Shown piece by piece: positions 27,150 through 36,082 of a DNA stretch of 64,000 nt. The first letter of the stretch is position 1. Each line of letters begins with the position of its first letter. Origin of the DNA: Sphingobium sp. V4 (GTDB lineage: Bacteria; Pseudomonadota; Alphaproteobacteria; Sphingomonadales; Sphingomonadaceae); assembly GCF_029590555.1 (NCBI RefSeq), contig NZ_CP081001.1, positions 2,948,001 to 3,012,000 on the forward strand, in the 5' to 3' direction. A program made the translations under genes and the position numbers. The notes under the pieces were generated by a model that made no database searches, was not told the DNA's origin, and was given only the letters and a program-made list of their open reading frames with translations.

Positions 27150-27194
27150 GCGGCGCGACCGGCCAGCCAAAGAGCCGGCGCGCCGCCTGTTTTC
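27150..27194 (+). terminator. Internal terminator-like hairpin between lra5 and lra2
   Basis: A GC-rich arm (27150-27163) pairs with 27174-27186 over 13 bp with one bulged A, around a 10-nt loop, and is followed by CTGTTTT. This has the form of an intrinsic terminator but stands inside the rhamnose operon, 13 bp after the lra5 stop. It may lower expression of the lactonase, transporter and later genes relative to rhmD-lra6-lra5. Confidence 0.65.
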
Positions 27195-27325
27195 CGGGGA
27201 TGATGCCGTTGACCATCGCCTGTGACCGTCGCGCCTTGCTGACCGGCCTTGCCGGAACGGCCTGCGCGTTCGGGCTGGAGCGCGTCGCTGCGGCCCGCAG
27301 ACCCGACATTTCGCGGGAGAGCAGC

Positions 27326-28228
27326 ATGATCCCCTTTGTCGATGCCCATATCCATCTGTGGGATCTGAACCATATCCGCTACGACTGGCTGAGCCCGCCT
27401 TTCTCCGACGAGGGGCCGAACGGCAGCGTCGAAGCGATCGCGCATGACTATGGGGTCGCGGACTATCGCGCGGACCTTGCCCGCTGGAATGTGGTGGGCG
27501 CGGTCCATGTCGATGCCGGCGCGGCGGCGGAGAGCGCGGTGCGGGAAACGCAATGGCTCGACGGGCTGGCCCAGATTGAAGGGTTGCCCACCGGCCTGGT
27601 CGCCTTCGCCGCGCTGAACGACCCGCAAGTCGACGCCCTGCTGGCCGCCCAGGCCGCCCATAAGCGCGTGAAGGGCATCCGCCATATCGTCAACTGGCAT
27701 CCCAGCCCCAAGCGCACCTATGGCCCGGTCGACCAGACGCTCGATCCGCAATGGCAGGCGGGCTATGCGCTGCTGGCGAAGCATGGCCTTTCCTTCGACC
27801 TGCAATGCTATCCGGGGCAGATGCCCGGCCTCGCCCCGCTGATCGCGCGGCATCCCGATATTCCCGTCATCATCAACCATATGGGGATGCCGGTGCTGAC
27901 CGACGCGGATGGCCTGGAGGACTGGCGCCGGGGCATGAAGGCGCTGGCCGCGCTGCCGCATGTCGCGGTCAAGCTGTCGGGCATGGGCTTCATCCGCCGC
28001 GACTGGAGCCGCGAAACGATCGAACCGCTGGTCCGCGAGACCATCGACCTGTTCGGCGTGAAGCGTTGCGCCTTCGCCAGCGACACGCCCACCGACAAGC
28101 TGTTCGGTCCTATCGACCGATATATGGAAGCCTATCACGCCATCGTCGCCGACTTTTCCGAAGCCGATCGCCGCGCCCTGTTCGCCGACAATGCCAATCG
28201 CCTCTATCGCCTGGGACTTGCCCTATGA
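27326..28228 (+). CDS. lra2: L-rhamnono-1,4-lactonase (amidohydrolase family, LRA2)
   Basis: A 300-residue amidohydrolase-2 enzyme that should open L-rhamnono-lactone to L-rhamnonate. Metal-site motifs are FVDAHIHLWDL at the N-terminus, GIRHIVNWH (about residue 120), VIINHMGMP (about 185) and FASDTPTDKLFG (about 250). The ATG at 27326 has GGGAGAG just upstream and begins one residue before the family motif. An in-frame start at 27200 would add 42 residues that read like a Tat signal (CDRRALLTGLAGTACAFG), an unresolved ambiguity. It overlaps rhaT by ATGA. Cytoplasmic location is expected because the dehydrogenase is cytoplasmic. Confidence 0.88.
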   Translation: MIPFVDAHIHLWDLNHIRYDWLSPPFSDEGPNGSVEAIAHDYGVADYRADLARWNVVGAVHVDAGAAAESAVRETQWLDGLAQIEGLPTGLVAFAALNDPQVDALLAAQAAHKRVKGIRHIVNWHPSPKRTYGPVDQTLDPQWQAGYALLAKHGLSFDLQCYPGQMPGLAPLIARHPDIPVIINHMGMPVLTDADGLEDWRRGMKALAALPHVAVKLSGMGFIRRDWSRETIEPLVRETIDLFGVKRCAFASDTPTDKLFGPIDRYMEAYHAIVADFSEADRRALFADNANRLYRLGLAL

Positions 28229-29289
28229 CCCCCAATCCGCTGCTCGGCGTTCTCTTCCACTGGCTGGGCGGTTTCGCCTCCGCCAGCTTCTACGTCCCCT
28301 ATCGCGGCGTCAAACGCTGGAACTGGGAGATTTTCTGGCTCACCGGCGGCGTTTTCTCCTGGGTGATCGCGCCCTGGTTCTTCGCCTCGATCCAGACCAG
28401 CGACCTGATGGGAGTGATGGCCCAGGTGCCGTCTTCCGTCGTCGGCTGGTGCGTCTTCTTCGGCTTCCTCTGGGGTTTCGGCGGCCTGACCTACGGCCTC
28501 ACCATGCGCTATCTCGGCCTGTCGCTGGGCATGGCGGTGGTGCTGGGCCTGTGCACCGTGTTCGGCACATTGATCCCGCCGATCTTCGACGGGACGTTCA
28601 TGACCGAGATCGCCGGCACGCTGCACGGGCAGATTGTACTGCTCGGCCTCGCGGTCACGCTGGCGGGGATCATCGTCGTCGCCCGCGCCGGGGCGCGCAA
28701 GGATGAGGCGCTGTCGGCGGAGCAGAAGGCTGCCGCCGTCGCCGAGTTCGATTTCCGCAAGGGCATCGCCGTCGCCATATTCTCCGGCATCATGTCCTCC
28801 TGCTTCGCCTTCGGCCTGGCGGCGGGCGAGCCGGTCAAGGCGCTGTCGGCTGCGGCGGGCACCGGGCCGCTCTGGACAGGATTGCCGACGCTCTGCCTCG
28901 TCATGTTCGGCGGCCTCATCACCAACGCGCTCTGGTGCGGATGGCTGATCGTGAAGAACAAGTCGGCGGGGCAATGGGCCGGAGCCCCCGACGCCAGCGG
29001 TCATCGGCCGAAGCTGCTGCCCAATTTCCTGCTCTGCGCGCTGGCCGGCACTGCCTGGTATTTCCAGTTCTTCTTCTACACCATGGGCGAAAGCCAGATG
29101 GGCCGCTTCGGCTTTTCGAGCTGGACGCTGCACATGGCGTCGATCATCATCTTCGGCACCTGCTGGGGCTTCGCCTTCCGCGAGTGGAAGGACGCGGCGC
29201 CCGCCGTGCGCCGCATGGTGTGGAGCGGGGTCGGGCTGCTGATCCTGGCCACCATCATCATCGGCTATGGCAACCGGCTGGCCGCCTGA
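28225..29289 (+). CDS. rhaT: L-rhamnose/H+ symporter RhaT
   Basis: A 354-residue inner-membrane protein with about ten hydrophobic helices, matching the size of E. coli RhaT (344 residues). Typical stretches are LLGVLFHWLGGFASASFYVPY at the N-terminus and GIMSSCFAFGLAAGEPV near residue 190, with FYTMGESQMG in the last third. It imports L-rhamnose with protons from the periplasm for the LRA pathway. The ATG overlaps the lra2 stop (ATGA), and its own stop overlaps the start of the GH43 gene (TGATG). Confidence 0.95.
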   Translation: MTPNPLLGVLFHWLGGFASASFYVPYRGVKRWNWEIFWLTGGVFSWVIAPWFFASIQTSDLMGVMAQVPSSVVGWCVFFGFLWGFGGLTYGLTMRYLGLSLGMAVVLGLCTVFGTLIPPIFDGTFMTEIAGTLHGQIVLLGLAVTLAGIIVVARAGARKDEALSAEQKAAAVAEFDFRKGIAVAIFSGIMSSCFAFGLAAGEPVKALSAAAGTGPLWTGLPTLCLVMFGGLITNALWCGWLIVKNKSAGQWAGAPDASGHRPKLLPNFLLCALAGTAWYFQFFFYTMGESQMGRFGFSSWTLHMASIIIFGTCWGFAFREWKDAAPAVRRMVWSGVGLLILATIIIGYGNRLAA

Positions 29290-30329
29290 TGCGGATGCTT
29301 CTGGCTGCCCTGTTGCTGGGCTGGACGGTCCCGGCCGGGGCCGCCGCCGCGCCGCTGCTGACGTCGCATCTGCGCATCCATGATCCATGGGTGGTCGCGG
29401 AGGAAAGCGGGAAAAGCTACTGGCTCTTCTCGAAGAATGACCCAGCGGTGACGGGCGACAAGCGGCTGGGCATCATGGCCTATGCCAGCGGCGACCTCGC
29501 CCATTGGCAGAGGCCCAGGCTGGTCTTCGCCCTGCCGGAGGGGAATTGGGCGAATGACGGCGGCTGGGCGCCGGAAGTCCACCGGTGGAAGGACCGCTGG
29601 TATCTGTTCGCGACCTTCCACAATGAGAAGGCGGCGATCGGCCCGGCGGCGAACCGCCCGCTCTATCGCCGCGCGACCTTGCTGGCGGTGGCGGATCGGA
29701 TCGATGGGCCCTATACACTGATCCATGGAGGCGAACCGCCGACGGCGGCAGGCGACATGACCCTGGACGGCACGCTGCATGTCGATGCGGCGGGCAAGCC
29801 GTGGATGGTCTATGCCCATGAATGGATGCAGACAGGTGTCGGCACGGTCGAGGCGATGCCGTTGAAGGGCGATCTGTCCCCGGCCGGCAAGCCCCGCCTG
29901 CTGTTCCGTGCGAACGAAGCCGACTGGGTCGTGGGCCAGAAGCAGCCCGAAGGCGATACCGGCTATGTCACCGATGGCCCGGAGCTGTTCCGCACCCGGA
30001 CCGGCACGCTGCTGATGCTCTGGTCGAGCTGGGGCAAGGACGGCTATGTCCAGGCCCAGGCGCGGTCGAAGAGCGGGACGCTGGCCGGGCCGTGGGAACA
30101 GCTCGGCCCGCTGGTCGAGCGCGACAGCGGCCATGGCATGATCTTCCGGGCGTTCGACGGCAAGCTGATGATGGTGCTGCACCGTCCGTTCAAACGCGCG
30201 ATCGCCAAATTCTATGAGATGCGCGATGCGGGCGACCGGATCGAGGTGGTACGCGAGGCGGTCGAACTGGATGGCGAGGCCTATCCGACGCACGGCTGTC
30301 CGATGGGGGTGGACGATGCTGGCTGCTGA
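29289..30329 (+). CDS. GH43-family glycosidase, secreted
   Basis: A 346-residue beta-propeller glycosidase with a signal peptide (residues 1-20, ending AGAAAA). The clan-F acids are seen as D in RIHDPWVV (about residue 30), D in MTLDGTLHVD (about 158) and E in VTDGPELFR (about 235); a histidine typical of the family centre is in SGHGMIFRAFDGK (about 285). WAPEVHRWKDRWYLF is a standard propeller strand. Probable alpha-L-arabinofuranosidase or related activity on rhamnogalacturonan side chains; substrate unproved. It begins on the rhaT stop and overlaps the following alpha/beta-hydrolase by 14 bp, so it belongs to the rhamnose operon. Confidence 0.83.
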   Translation: MRMLLAALLLGWTVPAGAAAAPLLTSHLRIHDPWVVAEESGKSYWLFSKNDPAVTGDKRLGIMAYASGDLAHWQRPRLVFALPEGNWANDGGWAPEVHRWKDRWYLFATFHNEKAAIGPAANRPLYRRATLLAVADRIDGPYTLIHGGEPPTAAGDMTLDGTLHVDAAGKPWMVYAHEWMQTGVGTVEAMPLKGDLSPAGKPRLLFRANEADWVVGQKQPEGDTGYVTDGPELFRTRTGTLLMLWSSWGKDGYVQAQARSKSGTLAGPWEQLGPLVERDSGHGMIFRAFDGKLMMVLHRPFKRAIAKFYEMRDAGDRIEVVREAVELDGEAYPTHGCPMGVDDAGC

Positions 30330-31134
30330 TCTGGTCTGGCCGCTGCGTGGCGCGGCGAGCGGTGCCTTCACGCTGGAGGATGAGCGTGCGCCGCCCGAGC
30401 GGGCGGTGGTCAGCGCCGTCGATCGGCCGGTGCTGCTGGGCTATGCGCCCGACGCGCCCAATGGCCGCGCGATGCTTGTGCTGGGCGGGGGCGGCTATAC
30501 TGCGTTGATGGCGGGGCGCGAGGGCGTGCAGGTGGCGCGCTGGCTGAATGGGCTGGGCTATCATGCCTTTGTCCTGATCCATCGCTTTCCCCACGCCGCG
30601 ACCGGCCCGTGCGCGCCGCTCGACGATGCGCTGGAAGCCATGCGGATGATCCGTGGCAGCGGGCTGGCGAAAGCGGGGCTGGGCGTGGTCGGCCTGTCTT
30701 CGGGCGGGCATCTGGCCGCCTGCCTGATCGCCGACTATCCTGCGGCATGGGGCAAGGCGGAGCCAGAGCGGCCGGACGTGCTGGTGGTGGGCTATGCGCC
30801 CATCTCCACCAATGCGAAGGGGCGCACGATCATCGACGGCAAGCCGCCCCTGCCGCCGGTCGAGAAGCAGGCATTGTACGATGCGCTTCAACCCGATGCG
30901 CAACTGCTGCCCGATCCGCCGCCGGCCTTCATCGTCTATGCCGGCAATGACCCGGTCGTACCGGTCGACAATGGGTATCGTCTGGCGCAGGCGCTCCAGG
31001 GTGCGGGCGGCCGGACCGAACTCCACATTTTTGCCGACGCGCCGCATGGCTTCGCGCTCGATACGCAGGAGCTGCCGGTGTCGGTCTGGCCCGTGCTGTG
31101 CGAGGCGTGGTTGCGGCAGGTCGGGTTCCTCTGA
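30316..31134 (+). CDS. Alpha/beta-hydrolase, probable acetyl esterase
   Basis: A 272-residue alpha/beta-hydrolase without an evident signal peptide, so probably cytoplasmic. The oxyanion region GGGGYTALM (about residue 58), nucleophile in GLSSGGHLA (about 120), acid in AGNDPVVPV (about 215) and histidine in APHGFAL (about 245) complete the triad. The ATG at 30316 has GGGGGTGG 6 bp upstream and overlaps the GH43 gene by 14 bp. As last gene of the plus-strand operon it may deacetylate imported sugars or oligosaccharides; that role is inferred from position. Confidence 0.8.
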   Translation: MLAADLVWPLRGAASGAFTLEDERAPPERAVVSAVDRPVLLGYAPDAPNGRAMLVLGGGGYTALMAGREGVQVARWLNGLGYHAFVLIHRFPHAATGPCAPLDDALEAMRMIRGSGLAKAGLGVVGLSSGGHLAACLIADYPAAWGKAEPERPDVLVVGYAPISTNAKGRTIIDGKPPLPPVEKQALYDALQPDAQLLPDPPPAFIVYAGNDPVVPVDNGYRLAQALQGAGGRTELHIFADAPHGFALDTQELPVSVWPVLCEAWLRQVGFL

Positions 31135-31154
31135 CGCCTGGAGCGGGCCAGGAC

Positions 31155-31173
31155 CGGACGGCATCTCCGTCCG
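31155..31173. terminator. Weak hairpin between convergent genes
   Basis: CGGACGG and CCGTCCG (31155-31161, 31167-31173) form a 7-bp stem between the convergent esterase and lacI genes. There is no T-run, so termination is only possible. Confidence 0.3.
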
Positions 31174-31209
31174 CTTCTCGATTTCGATCGGAGCGAACGG
31201 AAGAAGGGA

Positions 31210-32265
31210 TCAATGTCGCGCCGGGACAGCGTCCGACTGACGGCGGATGAGCTGATAGTCGAGCTTCACCCGGCCGAGTGCATCGTCGTCCGATCCTTCG
31301 TCCTGGCTGCGGAAATGGGCGCCGAGCAGCCCGATCGCCTCGCGCGCCATGTCGCGGATCGGCTGGCGGATGGTGGTCAGCGCCGGCCAGATCGCGCCGG
31401 CCAGCGGCGTATCGTCGAAGCCGCAGATGGTGACGTCCGCCGGCACGTTGATGCGGCGCTGGTGCGCGACGGTGATCGCAGCGGCCGCCATGTCGTCATT
31501 GCAGGCGAAGATGGCGCTGGGCGGCGTATCGAGAGTGAGCAACTGCTCCGCCGCGTCGAGCCCGGATCGGTAGGAAAAGTCCCCCGGTACGATCCAGCGT
31601 TCGTCGACGGCGATCCCGCAATCGGCCAGGCAGTCACGAAAGCCCTGCAACCGCCGGGCACTGGCGCGGTGACGGGGATTGCCCTGGATGAAGCCGATCC
31701 GGCGATGGCCGAGATCGACGAGGTGGCGGGTCAGGTCATAGGCTGCGTGGCGGTCGTCCGTCCCGACCGACAGCATCCCGGCCCCCTCCCGGTCCGGCGC
31801 GATCCCGACCACGGCGATGTCGCGCGCCTGGAGCAGTTCCACCAGATCGGCCCAGTCGCATAGCGGCGGCGGCAGGATCACGCCCGCGACATGGGCCTTG
31901 GCGACCTGATCGACGATTTCGGCGGCGAAGGCGCCCGGCGCGCATTGTTCGACCACCAGATGCAGGTGGCGTTGCGGCGCTTCGCCCAGAGCGCCCAGCA
32001 GCAGTTCGCCCAGATAGGCGGAGGTGGTGCTGTTGCTGTGCAGCAATGCGACGCGGCGGTCGGCGCTGCCGGCAAGCGCGCGCGCCGTCGCGTTGGGGAC
32101 ATAGCCCAGTTCGGCCACCGCCTGCTCCACCGCCAGTTGCGCCTTGGCGCTGACCAGCGCCTTTCCGTTGATCGCGCGGGACGCGGTCATCACCGACACC
32201 CCGGCGCGGGCAGCGACTTCGCGGATGGTGGGAGGCTTCCTCTTCGGGTTCTTCGGGCTTTTCAT
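31210..32265 (-). CDS. LacI-family transcriptional regulator
   Basis: A 351-residue LacI/GalR repressor. The N-terminal helix-turn-helix TIREVAARAGVSVMTASRAING (about residues 13-34) and hinge helix are followed by a periplasmic-binding-protein-like effector domain (about 70-340; FACNDDMAAAAITVA, CGFDDTPLAG). It is the last gene of the minus-strand operon GH28...GH43-lacI, 45 bp behind the GH43-like gene. It probably senses a sugar from side-chain or backbone breakdown. No typical LacI-type central-CG operator was recognised by eye, so its targets are open. Confidence 0.92.
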   Translation of the reverse strand: MKSPKNPKRKPPTIREVAARAGVSVMTASRAINGKALVSAKAQLAVEQAVAELGYVPNATARALAGSADRRVALLHSNSTTSAYLGELLLGALGEAPQRHLHLVVEQCAPGAFAAEIVDQVAKAHVAGVILPPPLCDWADLVELLQARDIAVVGIAPDREGAGMLSVGTDDRHAAYDLTRHLVDLGHRRIGFIQGNPRHRASARRLQGFRDCLADCGIAVDERWIVPGDFSYRSGLDAAEQLLTLDTPPSAIFACNDDMAAAAITVAHQRRINVPADVTICGFDDTPLAGAIWPALTTIRQPIRDMAREAIGLLGAHFRSQDEGSDDDALGRVKLDYQLIRRQSDAVPARH

Positions 32266-32310
32266 CCCGTCGGTCCTAGCTGCTTTTATGCGGCAGGAAA
32301 ATCGGCGCGA

Positions 32311-33276
32311 TCAGAGTTTCAGGCGGACATGAACGGGCGCGTCGCGATCGACGCTGATGACCCCGTCCTTCTCCCGGAGTTCGGCGATCTGGAGCACGGT
32401 GCGACGTTTCCAGTCGGGATTGGCTTTCGCTTCCTCCTCACCCTCCTGATGCACGAAATAGAGAATATAGGCGCGCGTCCCGGCGACGATGATGTCGGGA
32501 TGCTGGCCCTTGGCGCGGTCGGTCGGATGGCGGCCGGGGGTTGCGAGGATATGACCCGGCTGGGTGAACCATTGTTCGCCATCATCGGAGCGCATGACCA
32601 GCAGCCCCTTCCACGCGTCGGAGATAAGCCAGTAGCGGCCCTTCCAGCGGAAAGCCTTCGGCCCTTCGCCCGGCGTTTGGGTCAGCCGGTCCCTGATTGT
32701 CCAGTGGACGAGGTCCGGGCTGTCGGCGGTGACGATCGCCTTGTTCTGCCTTTCGTCATTGAAGAAGAGGCGGTAGCCACCTTTCGGCAGCGCCAGTACG
32801 CTCGCATCGATCACCCGGTCGGAGCCCAGTTCGAGCCGATCGCCGCAGGTCCATGTCTTGAGGTCCGGGCTGGTCAGGTGGACGATGAAGCGCGGCGCGT
32901 TCCAGTCGCGATAGATGCCCGGTACGACGGTCAGCCACATATGCCACTGGCCTTCGAGCCATTGCACCTCGGGCGCCCAGAGGGTTTCGCCGGTGCAGCT
33001 GCCGGGAATATCCGCCGTGCCGGTGTAGCGCCATGCGGCCCCGTCCTTCGATCGGGCGACGCCGATCGCAGTGCCATGGACCCAGCGGACATCGCTGGCG
33101 TCGTCCTGCGGAAGGTCGGCGCGGCGGTTGGTGTAGAACATCACCCACTCGCCGGTCTGCGCGTCGCGCACGGTCGAGGCGTCGGCCGCGCCGTCATGGA
33201 CGGGATCGCGGAACAGCGGCTTGGGCGCTACCGGCCCGCTGGCGGCAGCCGCCAGCAGCAGCAACGGTGTGATCAC
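32311..33276 (-). CDS. GH43-like beta-propeller glycosidase, secreted
   Basis: A 321-residue exported protein with a short signal peptide (about residues 1-16). Acids consistent with a GH43-type triad are D in VHDGAADAS (about residue 28), D in RVIDASV (about 150) and E in PGEGPKAF (about 205); WAPEVQWLEGQWHMW is a propeller strand. Start is a GTG overlapping the SGNH gene stop (GTGA). It belongs to the operon with GH105, the second GH35 and the GPH symporter. The sequence differs from the other two GH43-like proteins in this window, so a distinct side-chain linkage is likely. Activity is not determined. Confidence 0.72.
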   Translation of the reverse strand: MITPLLLLAAAASGPVAPKPLFRDPVHDGAADASTVRDAQTGEWVMFYTNRRADLPQDDASDVRWVHGTAIGVARSKDGAAWRYTGTADIPGSCTGETLWAPEVQWLEGQWHMWLTVVPGIYRDWNAPRFIVHLTSPDLKTWTCGDRLELGSDRVIDASVLALPKGGYRLFFNDERQNKAIVTADSPDLVHWTIRDRLTQTPGEGPKAFRWKGRYWLISDAWKGLLVMRSDDGEQWFTQPGHILATPGRHPTDRAKGQHPDIIVAGTRAYILYFVHQEGEEEAKANPDWKRRTVLQIAELREKDGVISVDRDAPVHVRLKL

Positions 33277-34463
33277 TGGAACAGCTTGAGGTCGAAGGCG
33301 GCGGCCATCGCCCGGAACCCCTCGTCATTGGGGTGGAGCGCGTCGCCCACATCATAGGCTTTGGCCATGCGTGCGGGGTCGGCGGGGTCGGCGATCGCCT
33401 TGTCGAGATCGACGAAGGCGTCCGCCTCCTGGTTGTCGCGAATCCATTTGTTCACCGCCATGCGGGCGGCGTCGCCCTCCGCGCTCCAATAGCCCGCGCC
33501 CTTATAGGGCAGGATGGTGGCGAGGATGACCTTCACGCCCCGGTGATGGGCGCGGGCGATCATCTGGCGATAGGCGCCGATCAGCGCTTCGGGCGGCAGC
33601 ATCGGCTGCTGGCTGCGGGCGGCATTGCCCAGGTCGTTGACCCCTTCCAGGATCACGACATGGGTGACGCCGGGCACCGCCAGCACGTCGCTGTCGAACC
33701 GGGCAAGGGCATTGTAACCGTCGCCTTCGGACAGCAGCCGGTTGGCGCTGATCCCGGCATTGGCGACGCCGATCGATGTCCGCCCCGCTTTTTGCAGGCG
33801 CTCGGCCAGCAGGTCGGGCCAGCGGCGGTTGCTGTCTGGGGTGGCGCGCACGCCGTCGGTGATGGAATCACCAAGAGTGACGATGGTGGTGCCGGGTTTG
33901 CGGCTTTCCACCTCGACCCCGGAAATGATGACGCGGGGGCCGAGCGTCGCGGAGTTCGACAGGCTGATGACCGTCGTCTGGTCGCCCGGTGCGGTCCAGC
34001 CAGTGGCGGCGGAATAGCTGTGGACGGTCGCATCGGGCGCGCCCTGCGGCAGGTGGATGCTGATGGAGAGGCGCGTGAGCGGCTTCACCGCCATCGCGAT
34101 CGGATCGCTCAACAAGGGTGCGCGGGCGGGGATGGTCGCGCCCTGCGCCTGGTTGAAGGTCACGACATGGTCGGTGCCGGGCAGCGTTTCGCCATTTTCG
34201 CCCGCGATCGCGACATGGACGGCGCCCAGCAGCAGGGGCTGGGTCGACATTTCGTTGGACAGGCGCAGGCGGATGCGCTGGCCGCCGCTGCTGATGCGGA
34301 CGACCTGCCGCAGGGTGCGGTTGGCGAGGTCGGGACGCTTTTCCGGCGGCGCCTTCGACACAAGCGGCGCGGCCATCCAGCTACGCGACCAATGCTGTGC
34401 CTGCGCCGGCGTCGTGGCGAGCGCGAGCAGCAGCGTCGCGCCAAGCATCGTCCGTCCCGTCAT
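33273..34463 (-). CDS. SGNH/GDSL hydrolase, secreted esterase
   Basis: A 396-residue exported hydrolase: signal peptide (residues 1-20, ending ATTPAQA), an N-terminal beta-domain of about 170 residues, then an SGNH domain with serine in TLGDSITDG (about residue 193), glycine/asparagine blocks (NAGISANRLL, LEGVNDLG) and the terminal Asp-His in DALHPNDEGF. This two-part architecture is common in GDSL esterases of plant-polymer loci. The start at 34463 is preferred because GAGGGGG lies 6 bp upstream; an ATG at 34469 directly abuts that sequence. Deacetylation of pectin fragments is inferred from neighbours. Confidence 0.83.
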   Translation of the reverse strand: MTGRTMLGATLLLALATTPAQAQHWSRSWMAAPLVSKAPPEKRPDLANRTLRQVVRISSGGQRIRLRLSNEMSTQPLLLGAVHVAIAGENGETLPGTDHVVTFNQAQGATIPARAPLLSDPIAMAVKPLTRLSISIHLPQGAPDATVHSYSAATGWTAPGDQTTVISLSNSATLGPRVIISGVEVESRKPGTTIVTLGDSITDGVRATPDSNRRWPDLLAERLQKAGRTSIGVANAGISANRLLSEGDGYNALARFDSDVLAVPGVTHVVILEGVNDLGNAARSQQPMLPPEALIGAYRQMIARAHHRGVKVILATILPYKGAGYWSAEGDAARMAVNKWIRDNQEADAFVDLDKAIADPADPARMAKAYDVGDALHPNDEGFRAMAAAFDLKLFQ

Positions 34464-34474
34464 CCTCATCCCCC

Positions 34475-35998
34475 TCAATGCGCGGCCGATTGGGCCACCG
34501 GATTGTTGCCCCAGAGCTGGTCGTAGCGCCAGCCCGACAGATCCTCCACGACGTGTCGCGCGCCGGGCGAACTGGGCGTGCGCGCCCCGCCGCGCAGATG
34601 TTCGATCTCGCGCATCAGGATGTCGTGGGTTGCGGGGCTGAGGCGAAAGCGGGTGGACACCCATATGCCGAAGGACAGGCAACCCACCGTGCCGATGCCC
34701 AGCAGCAGCGCCATCGTCAGGATCGCGTCCTGGCTCTGCGCCTGCGCGCCGGAGACGAAGCCGCCCGCCTGCATGATGAAGCCCACGCCCGCGACGGCGG
34801 CGGCCTGCGTCGCCTTGCGCACGAAGGTCATGACCCCGGCGAAGCTGCCCTCGCGCCGCTGGCCCGTGACGATCTCGTCCACGTCGGCCATATAATTATA
34901 GGTCGCCCAGGGGATATAGTTGAGCGCGCCGCGGCCCAGGCCCGACAGGATGATCGGCAGCCAGATCCAGGGGGACGTGGCAGGAACGCCGAGCAGCCAC
35001 AGGCCAATGAGCGCGAATACGCCCACGGCGAAGTCGGCGGCGGCGACCTGATAGGCGCGGCTAGGGGAGGCGCGCAGCGCCAGGTTGATCGCGATGATGA
35101 CCGCGACGAACTGGACGATATACATGGTGCCGAGCAGGCCGGAGGCGATGGCGGTGGAACCGGCCAGCGCGAAGATCACGAAGAAGGTGAAGGCCGCGTT
35201 GAAAATGTCCTGGCTGATATAGCCGCCCAGATACATGCCGAGGTGCAGGCGGAAGGCGCGGATTCGCATGGTCGAGAAGAGGTTGCGGTAAAGCGCCTTG
35301 AGCGCCTGCCCCGCGCCGCCGCCCTGCGTTCTTTCAGGCAGCGCCTCCAGCGATCCCGGCATATGCCGTTCCCAGCTGAACAGATAGAGCAGTCCGGCCG
35401 TCACCATGAACAGGGTGGCGAAGATCAGGCCCATGTAGAAGAAGGTGTCGGCGCTGTCGCGGCCGAGCGCGTTGATGAGCCAGAGCGGCAGGAAGCCCGC
35501 GAGGATGGCCGACGCCTGGCCGAAGAGGATGCGCGATCCGGCGAACTTCGCCTTGGTGCGATAGTCGGTCGACATTTCGGCCGCGAGCGTTTCGAACGGG
35601 ATGATCTCCATCGCATAGACCAGTTCGAACAGCACATAGCTGACCAGATAATACCAGAAGCCCTGTCCCGGCAGCCACATCAGCGCGAAACTGGGCAGCA
35701 GGGGAATGGCCGCGAGGATGAAGAAGCGGCGGCGGCCGAACCTGCGGCCCAGCCAGGTCGATCCGAAATGGTCGGAGATATAGCCGATCATCGGCGAGGC
35801 GAAGGCGTCGAGGATGCGCGCCACCGCGAAGATGGTGGCCGCCTGCCCGGCCGTCAGGCCGCAGAACTGGGTGTAGAAGATCAGCACCCAGCCCGAAATG
35901 ACCGCCATCGACCCTGCGCCCAGCACGTCGTTGGAGCCATAGGCGAGGTAGTTTTGCAGGCGGACGGGCCGGGGTGCGGATTGGGCTATGTCGGTCAC
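34475..35998 (-). CDS. GPH-family (glycoside-pentoside-hexuronide) symporter
   Basis: A 507-residue inner-membrane transporter with about twelve hydrophobic segments, in the GPH branch of the MFS superfamily. The segment ARILDAFASPMIGYISDHFG (about residues 50-70) followed by RRFGRRRFFIL is the family hallmark. It starts at a GTG 84 bp behind GH105. Because GH105 has no signal peptide, this symporter probably imports the unsaturated rhamnogalacturonan oligosaccharides on which GH105 acts. The cation and exact substrate are not evident from sequence. Confidence 0.9.
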   Translation of the reverse strand: MTDIAQSAPRPVRLQNYLAYGSNDVLGAGSMAVISGWVLIFYTQFCGLTAGQAATIFAVARILDAFASPMIGYISDHFGSTWLGRRFGRRRFFILAAIPLLPSFALMWLPGQGFWYYLVSYVLFELVYAMEIIPFETLAAEMSTDYRTKAKFAGSRILFGQASAILAGFLPLWLINALGRDSADTFFYMGLIFATLFMVTAGLLYLFSWERHMPGSLEALPERTQGGGAGQALKALYRNLFSTMRIRAFRLHLGMYLGGYISQDIFNAAFTFFVIFALAGSTAIASGLLGTMYIVQFVAVIIAINLALRASPSRAYQVAAADFAVGVFALIGLWLLGVPATSPWIWLPIILSGLGRGALNYIPWATYNYMADVDEIVTGQRREGSFAGVMTFVRKATQAAAVAGVGFIMQAGGFVSGAQAQSQDAILTMALLLGIGTVGCLSFGIWVSTRFRLSPATHDILMREIEHLRGGARTPSSPGARHVVEDLSGWRYDQLWGNNPVAQSAAH

Positions 35999-36082
35999 TC
36001 TCGGCTCCTCCGCCTCTTATATTCTTGTCTCAAGCGGCGGCCGTCCTTCCATTTCCGGCCGCCGCCCAAGCTCGATGAACGG

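Noticed and set aside
24318..28228. L-fucose or D-arabinose pathway instead of L-rhamnose
   Set aside because: LRA5 and LRA6 resemble fuconate enzymes, but the dehydratase, rhaT, rhaM and pectin context all point to rhamnose.
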